Assembly (NCBI GenBank): GCA_038501785.1
Contig: JBAMJR010000243.1
Location: 2,837,501 to 2,901,500 of the forward strand
Direction of reading: 5' to 3'
DNA from: Myoxocephalus aenaeus
Lineage: Eukaryota > Chordata > Actinopteri > Perciformes > Cottidae
DNA: 64,000 bases
The notes beneath the pieces are model-generated. The model saw only the letters and a program-made list of their open reading frames with translations. It had not been told where the DNA came from and made no database searches. Position 1 is the first letter of the stretch. Every line of letters begins with the position of its first letter. Shown in pieces: positions 25,401-37,679 of this stretch. A program made the translations under genes and the position numbers.

Positions 25401-28400
25401 AAAGACAGTCTACTTGCCTTCTGAATCACTTTATCCATCTGGGATCCAATGGGTGAGTAGAGGATCTTGGGATTTGTAGTCATCAAGTGAACCAGTAAGC
25501 CCAGATTCCTCTGTTCTTTGCTGGTGAATCCCAGAGAACTCATATTCCCCTGTTTCAATGCCTCTGGCTCGATGATCCTACAACAAGAGCCACAGGTCAA
25601 AGGTCATTACGTTCATGTGATCTGTCATTCTCCCCACCAATCAGCCCACTAGTTTACTGGCTCATATCTCACTGGTCCCAGTATAGCGTGTTTACACCAC
25701 GCACAGCTGCACCGACCTCATTACCTGATAAGAAATGATTCTCATGAGTTTCTCCATTCATGTTTAATCTCATATCAAATGCATCTATGATTCACAGACA
25801 ACAGGAAGTGAGGATGAAGCTTTGTTAAGGACTGACACAACAATGCAGTGCAATCACAAGAGAATAGTTAGAGAATAATTCCAGTTTATTACAATTTGGC
25901 TGTAGTTTTGTAGTTTAAGCAATCACTTCAATCAGCTGTAATCACCAAGGCAAAAGCTCAAATGGGGCAACAAGTTTGAAGTTAAAACACTTGAAAGTCA
26001 GTCAAATAATATATATTTACAAAGGACAGATTGGGTAATAATTTGTCTTTGTTTTCTCCTCTATATACGTTTTTTAATCTGCAATAATCTTGTATTTTGC
26101 CCTTTTGGTGCATTTCTCATCTCTTTAAAAACAGGACCAATTGTTGCTCTATAGATGTAGTCTAAAGGTATTAGTGCTGGGATGTGACAAAACATTTTTC
26201 AAGCAACCAAGATAATGCTAAAATTGTATTTATTATTGTATTTAGAAATTGGACCCAGCATTATTTTTTAGGATGGTTTCAGTGATTCAGAACTCTGCAG
26301 CTCCAGTGACGCCCAGAGGAGAGACCACATGACACCTATTGTAAAGCCATGTGTTGGTTTCCTGTCAGTTTTCCTACAATGCTTTACTAATCATGTCAAG
26401 GCTTGAATGTGTGAACAAGGGCAGACCTCAGGTCCTCTGGCACGAGTCTTTTAGCGATACAAACCCCTTTGGAAAGGCAGCTTTAGGTTGCTCTGCCCCA
26501 AGATCTGAGGTCAGAGGAAAGTGTGGATGTCTTTAAGAGGAAACTTCCAAGTCAGAGGTTCAGAGATGTTCAGAAAGGCCGTGCCTACATTGATCATATA
26601 AACTTATTGATTTGTGTATAGGTTCGACTGTTTTGTGTTTTTTTCCCCTTTGGATGTAATCTTCTGTTATATGTATGTCTCAACAACCAACTGTGTGGGT
26701 CCTGTTTTATTCTTTTGGATAGAAATGGTGATCACAACGACAGAAACACGCCCCAAAGTTGAAATAAAAAGAAGTCGTCACTTAAATTGAAAATATATTT
26801 CTCTGTCCTTCCCTTCATTCCCTGCACAACAACATGAGAACACACAGACAGGTATCATCTCTTGTCATGTGTTTGTCATGATTCAGCGCTCACGCCTCAC
26901 CTGTTGTGCCCACACAGGATGGGCTGCAGTCCGGCCCACAGCTGGACAAACGCTGAGAACTGAGAGTGAGGGTTCTCTGCTTCCTCCTTCCCTTTCCTTC
27001 CTCCTGCTCCTCCTCCTCCCTCGGCTCCTTCCGCCCCGTCCTCTCCAGGGATGTCCGTTGTGTTGGGGCCCCAGGTGGTGGCGTTCAGGGGCCAGGTCGC
27101 ATTAGCGGGAGAGGCTGGAGCCCGACCGGCGCAGGCTCCTTTGGGCAGCAGTCGGGCCAGGCCAGAGAGCAGGTCCACGTCCTTGAGAAGCCTCTCCACG
27201 TCAGCCAGGTCCTTCAATAAGGCGCCGAGCTCGGCCTGAGAGAGCGGAGCCAGAGAGCTGGGCTGTTCCAAGTGAAGCTGGTGAGATGAGGATGGAGGAA
27301 GAGAGGAGGAAGGTGGAGGAAGAGAGGAGAGAGGTGGAGGAAAAGAGGAGGAAGGGTGGAGGAAAAGAGGAGAGAGGTGGAGGAAAAGAGGAGGAAGGGT
27401 GGAGGAAGAGAGGAGAGAGGTGGAGGAAAAGAGGAGGAAGGGTGGAGGAAGAGAGGAGAGAGGTGGAGGAAAAGAGGAGGAAGGGTGGAGGAAGAGAGGA
27501 GAGAGGTGGAGGAAAAGAGCTAGTAAACAAATCAAATGTGCTCCAAACGTGCTGCTGTTAGTTATGTGAATGAATGAATTCACTGTCCTGTGCTTTGAGG
27601 ATACTAAAACTCATCTAAAACCCTTGTACTCTTGCTAACAACTCCCTTGAACAGTACATTATTGCACGACACAGTACTGCCTCTCGTACCTTATTGCTTA
27701 AATATATGGTAGGTAATTATTATTAATGTCACATTGTAGCATAATACAGCAGCTAAGGTAGGTAATTATTGCGCTCCCTCCTGGCATTGAGGAGTATTTC
27801 ATTACTCTGCCAGCCACTATATTGCAGCTCAGACGCTCAACAATGGCAAATTATTTGCAGCAACTAAATAATATTTTTTGGGACCGATTAAGTGAAATTT
27901 GACATTTTCCCACGGCACACCTGACGATCTCTCAGGGCACGGTGGTTGAAGATCACTGGTCTAAGCGCTCTAATAGCTCTCTCCTTCAACATGTTCATTG
28001 GGGGACGAGTCATGAGGCGACAGAACAACTACTGTCTCATTAGTTTGTTGAATAAATGTTTCTGCCGTACCTTCTCACTGACCATCTGTGTGTTGACCTG
28101 CTGTCTCAACTCGAGGCTCATCAGTCTGAAGCGCTCTGACCTTTGACCTTCCCCTCCGCCGCACACTGCGCTGCGATAGGCCTCCAGCGCTGGCCGCTGC
28201 TCCTCCGGCACCAGCAGGATCTGACTGAGCTCAGTGGCCCTGCCCTCCCCACAGGTGAGCATCTCCAGCATGGCTCCAGTCAGAAGGAACGCCTGTGGAG
28301 GACAGAACCAGATCAGTTCATGATGTCAGCATCTGAAGGTCCTGTCACTCCAATGCCTGCTTAATATTATTGTATAATTACATCAAATGTAAACACATTC

Positions 28401-30091
28401 AGTAATTAGAGCTCAGACTTCAGATTAGTTCTTTTCTTTCAGTATATTAACACACACACTCAATGTTTCATTGCAGAAGACATTATACAACTGTTTACAG
28501 TTAGTAAAGTGACTTTCACACATAAAACAAGTTGAGTCATCCTTTGACTCAATGACAGAAATTAATGAAATATACTGGAAAAGAAATAGATTTTTGTTCA
28601 GGAAACAGATGATTCATCACAATCATTATGATGTCTTAATATGTCAATGTTGTCTGAATCCCCATGTTGTATGACTGCACCTGTGTATCTGACTGTGTTT
28701 ACCTCATCGTGTTCATTACATGACAACAAAACAGTTTGAACCAAGGGGCCTCTGGCTCTGAAAGTCAATGCTAAAGTTATTTAAACCTGCATATTTCTAC
28801 TAACAGCAGCATTGAAGGGTAAAACCATCAGATGGTTAAAACCGGATCCCCCAACATACGATATATGGGACATCTATCAAATGCAGCAAATCATGGAGCA
28901 AATCACATATTCATTAAGGCTCCAGAAGCATATATTTAGTAAACGATGGAGTCCTGTCGCAGCATTATTATTACAATGAGGTGATTATTATATGTTGCTC
29001 TCTACATACACACATACACAATCCTCTCTGAAAAGGATAGCACATACAATACTACACTCGGGAGTGGACAATTATTGGTTCTTCATCTTATTTTAATTAT
29101 TTATTTTATTTAAATTATTATTTGTATTTATTTATCCCCTCTTTTCATTATTATTATCCTTATTCCCCCTATTTTGTTTTCTCTTTTTCTTGGAGTGACC
29201 ACCATGTGATGTTTGTTGTTCTGTGTGTTGTACACTGTACCTGAATATCATGTGTACCAAGACATACAACTGAAACTGACTGTTTGAAAATATATGCTGT
29301 TGTTATGTTGTTGAAAACTAAATAAAAAGTGACTTAAAAAAAAAAAATGCATATTTCTAACAGTTAGCAATAGGTGTCAACATGACCCTACTTGTCACTT
29401 GAATGTATACTTTAGTAAGCATTATCTACTGAGTTTATGTCTCAATCTCTAGTTTCAAGTCTTCTTCAATACAGCATGATGTTCATTTAGTAAATTATGG
29501 TAATTTAGAGTCAAACAGACCATAAAGCAGGGGACGCTTTAGGGCGGGGCTGAATTGTGATTGACAGGTTGCTTCTAGCACAGAGTTGCTACCACGAGTT
29601 ATTCAACACTGGTTGGCTTGTACTAAAAGAAATAGTTTGGTTGTTCATTTTTTTATTTTTGTTTTAAGCCTGATTTCTGCAAGCCAAATGTAGGATATTC
29701 CCCTTGCTAACCAAGCTAGCTAGTTAGCGCTAGCATTGGCTGTTAGCTTTACCAGAATGTGGGCTGATGTGTGTGGCATGTCAGCACTGAGATGAGCTCA
29801 CTGTGTCTTCTACCAGCCCAGCATGTTATTATCCAGTGTACTGAAATGAACGATTTGTGGTGTAACTACCTGCAGTTAAGGCAGCTAATAGTCGTCACCA
29901 CAAACGTGAGCTGGAGCCTGGAGTTCTGACACGTGGCATTGTGTGTCATGTGTCGATAGAAGTGTGAGTCTAGGTTCATGAACTTACCTCCAGGTGACCA
30001 ACTTTGGCTCCTGGTTTTTGTCTGGTGTCTTTTGCCCTCTGGATCCAACTTTGGGCTCCTCCTCCACCGAAGATAAGACTGTACACCTACA

Positions 30092-30172
<81 letters not shown>

Positions 30173-33100
30173 ATGGGCATGCGTATAACAAGAAGAAGGC
30201 TAGCCAGAATGCTAGTTGATGGCAGATGTTGCTAAGAATTACTCATTCGTCTTGAGTCTTCCTCTCTGGCATTAATATCAAAATAAAACTGTATTTTTTT
30301 GTGTCAGAATGTAAAGTGAAAGAGACATCAATACATATATGTTGTGTACACCCCTCACACGCTTAGAGGGCAAGGAGCCCTATGCAAGACTGCTCTTCAT
30401 AGACTTCACTCCTCTTCATAGACTTCACTCCTCTTCATAGACTTCACTCCTCTTCATATACTTCATTGCTCTTCATATACTTCATTGCTCTTCATAGACT
30501 TCACTCCTCTTCATAGACTTCATTGCTCTTCATAGACTTCACTCCTCTTCATAGACTTCATTGCTCTTCATAGACTTCACTCTTCTTCATATACTTCATT
30601 GCTCTTCATAGACTTCATTGCTCTTCATAGACTTCACTCCTCTTCATAGACTTCATTGCTCTTCATAGACTTCACTCCTCTTCATAGACTTCACTCCTCT
30701 TCATAGACTTCATTGCTCTTCATAGACTTCACTCTTCTTCATATACTTCATTGCTCTTCATAGACTTCATTGCTATTCATAGACTTCACTCCTCTTCATA
30801 GACTTCATTGCTCTTCATAGACTTCATTGCTCTTCATAGACTTCACTCCTCTTCATAGACTTCACTCCTCTTCATAGACTTCATTGCTCTTCATAGACTT
30901 CACTCCTCTTCATAGACTTCATTGCTCTTCATAGACTTCACTCCTCTTCATAGACTTCACTCCTCTTCATAGACTTCATTGCTCTTCATAGACTTCACTC
31001 CTCTTCATAGACTTCATTGCTCTTCATAGACTTCACTCCTCTTCATAGACTTCATTGCTCTTCATAGACTTCACTCCTCTTCATAGACTTCACTCCTCTT
31101 CATAGACTTCATTGCTCTTCATAGACTTCACTCCTCTTCATAGACTTCATTGCTCTTCATAGACTTCACTCCTCTTCATAGACTTCATTGCTCTTCATAG
31201 ACTTCATTGCTCTTCATAGACTTCACTCCTCTTCATAGACTTCATTGCTCTTCATAGACTTCATTGCTCTTCATAGACTTCACTCCTCTTCATAGACTTC
31301 ATTGCTCTTCATAGACTTCATTGCTCTTCATAGACTTCACTCCTCTTCATAGACTTCATTGCTCTTCATAGACTTCATTGCTCTTCATAGACTTCACTCC
31401 TCTTCATAGACTTCACTCCTCTTCATAGACTTCACCTCAGCATGCAATCTCTGCAACTGGGTGCTGAACTTTCTCTCAGGCAGACCCCAATCTGACACAA
31501 GAACTGTGAGCACAGGGACCCCCCAGGGATGTGTACTGGGTCCCCTGCTGTACACCCTCACATACGACTGTGTGGCCTCCCAGGAAAACACCAGCATCAT
31601 CAAGTTTGTGGATGATACGACGGTCATTGGAATGATCACTGGTGGCACACTGCAGAACATTAAAAGGCACAGCAGTGACCGTATTTCCGAAGAAGGCTGA
31701 GGAAATTTGGCATGCCACCCAACATTTTCAGCAACTGCTACAGATGTATGGTCGAGAGCGTCCTTACCAGCTCCATCACAGTGTGGTATGGAAACTGCAC
31801 TGCAGGACAGGAAAGCTGAGACCGGTTCCCTGGAAGTGCACTGGTCCAATTGTGTAAGTCTGTTGATTTCATATCAACACATGTCTAAACCGGCAAGTTC
31901 AAGAGAACTTTTCTGTCCGGCTTTTAGCTCAAAGACTGAAACTGCCATCGGCTAAATCAGACGAACACGTCATGTTCGTGGTTTCAACATTTGAGAACCA
32001 ATCAAGCATCTCGGTATGTCTGAGGTTCTTATAGCAGACTCCTTCTACCTTCACGTGCAGAGATGCACGAATGGAATCTGTTATCCAAGGGGCCCCTTGC
32101 AGTTATGACCTACAGATCTGATGCATGGATAAAGGGAAGGTATATCTGGACCTGTAAACAAGATGATGATGGATAGATGAAAGGAGAGTTTCATCAGAAC
32201 CTGTAACAGTGAACTGTGTGCGAGGTTGTATGTGACTTCCTGTTCTCCTCCCGGCGGTTACAATAACCTCTTGGGTTGGACTCATGTGGATTCAGTGTTC
32301 TTGTCTTTATAAGCCTGGCAATGGAAGAACACCTATATGTGTGTGTGGGGGTGGGTGTGTGTGTGTACATAACAGTGACTCACCTCTCTGAGGCTGACTG
32401 GAGTGTTGAGCAGCAGGCTGCTTGTGGAGTTGGACAGGGAAAGGTTCTGGACCAAGAACTGCTGGAACACCGACTGGTTCTTCAACACACTGGCCAGCGT
32501 GAAGCCTGCATTCAAACACAGACACACCAGATCATTTCAACTTCAGCTTTCTTTTAGGAAGTGCATGCTTTATTCAAAATAAGGTATTTCATCAGCTTCC
32601 ACATGTGATACATCAAAATATCCTCCTATACACAGTACACACAAGTGACCCTGAGGAATGCAATGCAATGATTAAGTGGCAGGCCGACTATTGGGAGGAA
32701 ACTACTTTGTTCTAAGATTCTTTCTGGAGTCGTATTTCTGACTGCATATCAAATACTATAAAGGCTCATTTTGAGTTAGACTCTTGATAACCATCTTTGA
32801 TACATCAAGCTTTATGGTCACTGTCTTATTTCTGGCAATGTTTGCTATGATACAGGAATAGTAGGACATAACATAAAAGCATAGGTTCACAGTTTCTAAA
32901 GTCTCTTTTTTACAGACTGATTTTGTCCACCATCTCTTACTTGGAGTCACTTTAGGAGGATACCATACAAGGCAAGGCAGAGCGTCTCTCTGGGATCAAG
33001 GTGAAACATTAATAACACGATATACACAAACATGTATGCAGTACATAAGTAGGGCCCAGTAGTCCCTGAGCCCCCACAACTGAGTGGAAGTTAAAATACT

Positions 33101-36100
33101 GCAATTTAAGAGCAGTAGTTAAATAATACTACTACTCAGTTGCCTGCATGGCCAGTATGCAGAAGAAGAACAATAACAACAACCAATATTTGGGCAAGAC
33201 ACTTAACCCCAAATTGCTCCCTCATGTGTATGAATGTTTGTGTGAATGTTAGTTAGTCCTGATGGACAGGTGGTACCTTCATGGTAGCTCCTCCCATCAG
33301 TGTGAATGTTAGTTAGTCCTGATGGACAGGTGGTACCTTCATGGTAGCTCCTCCATCAGTATGAATGTTAGTTAGTCCTGATGGACAGGTGGTACCTTCA
33401 TGGTAGCTCCTCCCATCAGTGTGAATGTTAGTTAGTCCTGATGGACAGGTGGTACCTTCATGGTAGCTCCTCCCATCAGTGTGAATGTTAGTTAGTCCTG
33501 ATGGACAGGTGGTACCTTCATGGTAGCTCCTCCCATCAGTATGAATGTTAGTTAGTCCTGATGGACAGGTGGTTCCTTCAAGGTAGCTCCTCCATCAGTG
33601 TGAATGTTAGTTAGTCCTGATGGACAGGTGGTACCTTCATGGTAGCTCCTCCCATCAGTGTGAATGTTAGTTAGTCCTGATGGACAGGTGGTACCTTCAT
33701 GGTAGCTCCTCCCATCAGTGTGAATGTTAGTTAGTCCTGATGGACAGGTGGTACCTTCATGGTAGCTCCTCCCATCAGTGTGAATGTTAGTTAGTCCTGA
33801 TGGACAGGTGGTACCTTCATGGTAGCTCCTCCATCAGTGTGAATGTTAGTTAGTCCTGATGGACAGGTGGTACCTTCATGGTAGCTCCTCCCATCAGTGT
33901 GAATGTTAGTTAGTCCTGATGGACAGGTGGTACCTTCATGGTAGCTCCTCCCATCAGTGTGAATGTTAGTTAGTCCTGATGGACAGGTGGTACCTTCATG
34001 GTAGCTCCTCCATCAGTGTGAATGTTAGTTAGTCCTGATGGACAGGTGGTACCTTCATGGTAGCTCCTCCCATCAGTGTGAATGTTAGTTAGTCCTGATG
34101 GACAGGTGGTACCTTCATGGTAGCTCCTCCCATCAGTATGAATGTTAGTTAGTCCTAATGGACAGGTGGTACCTTCATGGTAGCTCCTCCATCAGTGTGA
34201 ATGTTAGTTAGTCCTGATGGACAGGTGGTACCTTCATGGTAGCTCCTCCCATCAGTGTATGAATGTTAGTTAGTCCTGATGGACAGGTGGTACCTTCATG
34301 GTAGCTCCTCCATCAGTGTATGAATGTTAGTTAGTCCTGATGGACAGGTGGTACCTTCATGGTAGCTCCTCCCATCAGTGTGTGAATGTTAGTCGCTCCA
34401 CATACTGGTGATACTAGTTAAAGCCGGCCATATGTCAGACCTTGACTGGTGTTGAAGTTGTAGTCTGGAGGTAAGCGGGTTGAACTGAGACTCTCCAGGT
34501 GCTGCTGCAGGGTCTCGAGCTCTTGACCCATACCAGGCCGCTCAGACGAGAAGAGGCGGTTCTGTTCCACCACCTCACTGAGCCGCTCCAGCAGCTGGGT
34601 CACACTAACAGAGAGAGATGTAGACATTTAATCAGTTGTAAAACAGCACTGAAGAAAAACATTATTAGTCCTTTTTTTCAAGCGACGGCACATTTACAAA
34701 TAATTGTCATTAGCAAGCAACGACTGCAGAATTAGTTTCACGTCTTTCCATCTCGGCAGGTGGTGGTCTGCCTTAATCCATCACAGGTCTGTGCTGCTGG
34801 TGAACAACATGTGACCTGTCCTTTTCACATAGAAACTCACTCCAAAGCTCACTGCAGAAAGAATGAGAATGTGAAGTTGCAGCTATATGCCTGAATGTCC
34901 CACCAAACTACTGTATACATGATAACAAATACAAAGTAAAAAGGAGGCACATTGTGATACTAAGTGTATCACTTATGCAAAAAGAAAATAGATATTTAAA
35001 AAAAATGTGTTTTGACAAATTTTACACATGAGTTTTGGTCCAATGGACATATCAGGAGGCACATTTAAATCAGTTCAAGCTGGAGAAGCAGCACTTTCAC
35101 CACGTTCTCACTCCCATAAGACAACTCTGTGTTTTAGATCTGAGTCCCTTGAGCGGCACATGGAAGGTCGATCAGCTCCTGCGTTAGGAAACGGTTCCAT
35201 GTTCGTATGATCAGGGACGACAGAGAGCACTGAACAGACTCAGCCAATACATCCTGATGCATGAAGCATGTGACTCTATGGTCCACTCAGTCACAGCCGA
35301 CAGAACCATCAGATCCGTGTTGTGCAATGAGAAGATCGTAACATTTATAATCAATTGAATGAAAATGAATGAAAGGTGTGACTGTCGCTCTTCTCATCGT
35401 GCCCTCTTCCGCAGGAATGTGCACTTGTATGTTTGATTGGTCAAACATACAAGTGCAGCAAAAGAACCTGTTCAACCTTTTTGATGAAGACCCTCCTGGT
35501 GTCGGCCCCCCACTGGCTCCATTCAAATGAATGAGAGGGCTACATATTGTCACCTTAAAATAATGGACAAAGTCATTTTTTCAGGTTTTTCAGAAAACAC
35601 AAAAAACTTGACCAAATGTAATCGGGGGGCACAAGCTGCCTCTAGACACTACACAACAGTCATACTGTAATACCGGTCAAATTATGTTATGATTACTGAT
35701 ATTATGTTCGAGGGAGATTTTCATTGACAAAAATGCTCGCAGAAATGCTAACTAAATTGCTAGCTTAAATGCTTCAAAATGCCATCTTGAAAAGCTTGTA
35801 AAATGGCCTAAGTCACATTGTCTTTTGACTTATGCCGTGTTCACACCAAAAGAGTTGCGAATTTTCGCAACGCTTTTTCGCCTGAGTTTACTCGCTCTAC
35901 TTTTTTACTCGCTCAACTTTTTCGTAACCATTTGCTGGTGGCTGGGATTATCTCTGTGGCTCTACTCTGTGAAAACAGTTACCATTTCCACCATCCACCA
36001 TGTAAATAACCACTAGTTCTGCTTTATGCTTGTTGAGGAAGTCCCACACGTGGGAACATCAAACGCCCCCGTGTCTGGGTTCATAATATTATCCGTAGTC

Positions 36101-37599
36101 GTGTCTGGGTTCATAATATTATCTGTAGTCGCACACAGCTCCGACTCCTCCGGGACGAGTGTCTGAATGAAGCCGCTTCCAGCGCTCCTTCAGGACCCGC
36201 AGTTTGATTCAGTGACGGCAGAACGGCGGTGATGCCGGGCGGAGCTTCTCAACACTGATTGGCTTTCGCAACTCCGCGTCGGGCGAATTATTCGCTGGAG
36301 TTGAAATATTTCAACGCCAGCGAAAAGGCGGATTTGCGAATTTTCGCAACGGCATTTCGCCTCTATAAAATTCGCTTTTTCGCAACCATTCGCGTCTGTG
36401 CATTGACTTAACATGTAATCTACTCGCGCGAATATTTCGCAACTCTTTTGGTGTGAACACAGCATTAGGCAAAATAAAAAGGCCTAAGGGGCCGATCACA
36501 CCAGATGCGACTTTTAAAAGTGCAGCCGCTTCTAAAACGCCTTGGCAAATCGCGCCGGGTAAACCAGCCTGTGGAGCGGGCCTGCATGTGCAACCGGGCG
36601 ATACACACTGACTTTGATGAGCTGTGTGACTCCGCGCCTTGCGCTTAAAAGTTGAGAATATTTTAACTTTTATGCACGCCTAAAAACTGCTAGTAAAACG
36701 CGAAGCGCGGCATTTAAAAGGTGCGCATTAAAGGCGCGCTGTACCATAGGAAAACAATGGTTTTGCTAGCGAAGCGTTTACTCTTGACATCGTTATACTA
36801 CAGGGTAGAATCACATGATCTGTTTAGCTGAGGATGGAGGAGATTTTACCAGAGGTGGCCAGTATCATGAGGAGAGGATTTAGGCAAGCAAATCATTTTT
36901 GTCAAGAAAGGCCATTATTTTAGGAAGGTGACGGTATGGGTCTTAAAGAACATGGCCTTCGTCTGATCTCAGTGTTTGCACACAAAAAATGGAACAAACA
37001 AACAAACAAAGAAATCAAGGCAAACAGGTGCTGTAAAAAGACGAGTTATGATAAGTGATCTACTCACGTGGAGTTCTTGTACTGCAGGAAACCAAATTCA
37101 TCCCTCTGTCCATCGGGGCACAGCGACTGCATGATGGGAATGATGCCAGCCGAGGTGAGCGGGGCCGCGCTGTAGAAGGCTGGACACGAGGAGGAAAGGA
37201 TGTGGCAGGAGGCCAAGACAGAGGAAACAGATGGAGAGAAAGGGGAGGAGGAGGAGGAGAAAGCAGAGGGAGAGATGCTGAGTTAGACTTGGAAAGAAGA
37301 GAAGAGATGTCAGATGAGCCACAGCTGATGGCCAGAGAGGCTCCACATGTCAGTGCTGAACATCATGATGCTGCACAGAAGAGCCCATGATATACATATA
37401 TATATATATGTATATATATATACATATATATATATATAGACTATAGTGGACCTTTACTCATGCTCGTTGTGTAGCAGTGTGAATGCATGTTTGAGTGGTG
37501 GAGCATTTTAGTCTTGTTGCTTTTCCTCAATGGAAGAAGCGGAGTGATTTGTCCACCGTTGTTAACGCTAGTTGTTAGTTAGTTAGTCCCACATTACCT

Positions 37600-37679
<80 letters not shown>

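Noticed and set aside
25411..25419. Alternative exon 9 donor AA|GTAGAC, four bases further on
   Set aside because: It would need an acceptor inside GCAAATG of exon 10, where there is no AG; the GC donor keeps frame.
26897..27583. 228-codon proline/serine-rich protein
   Set aside because: abca2 exon 8 plus read-through of the upstream pyrimidine array.
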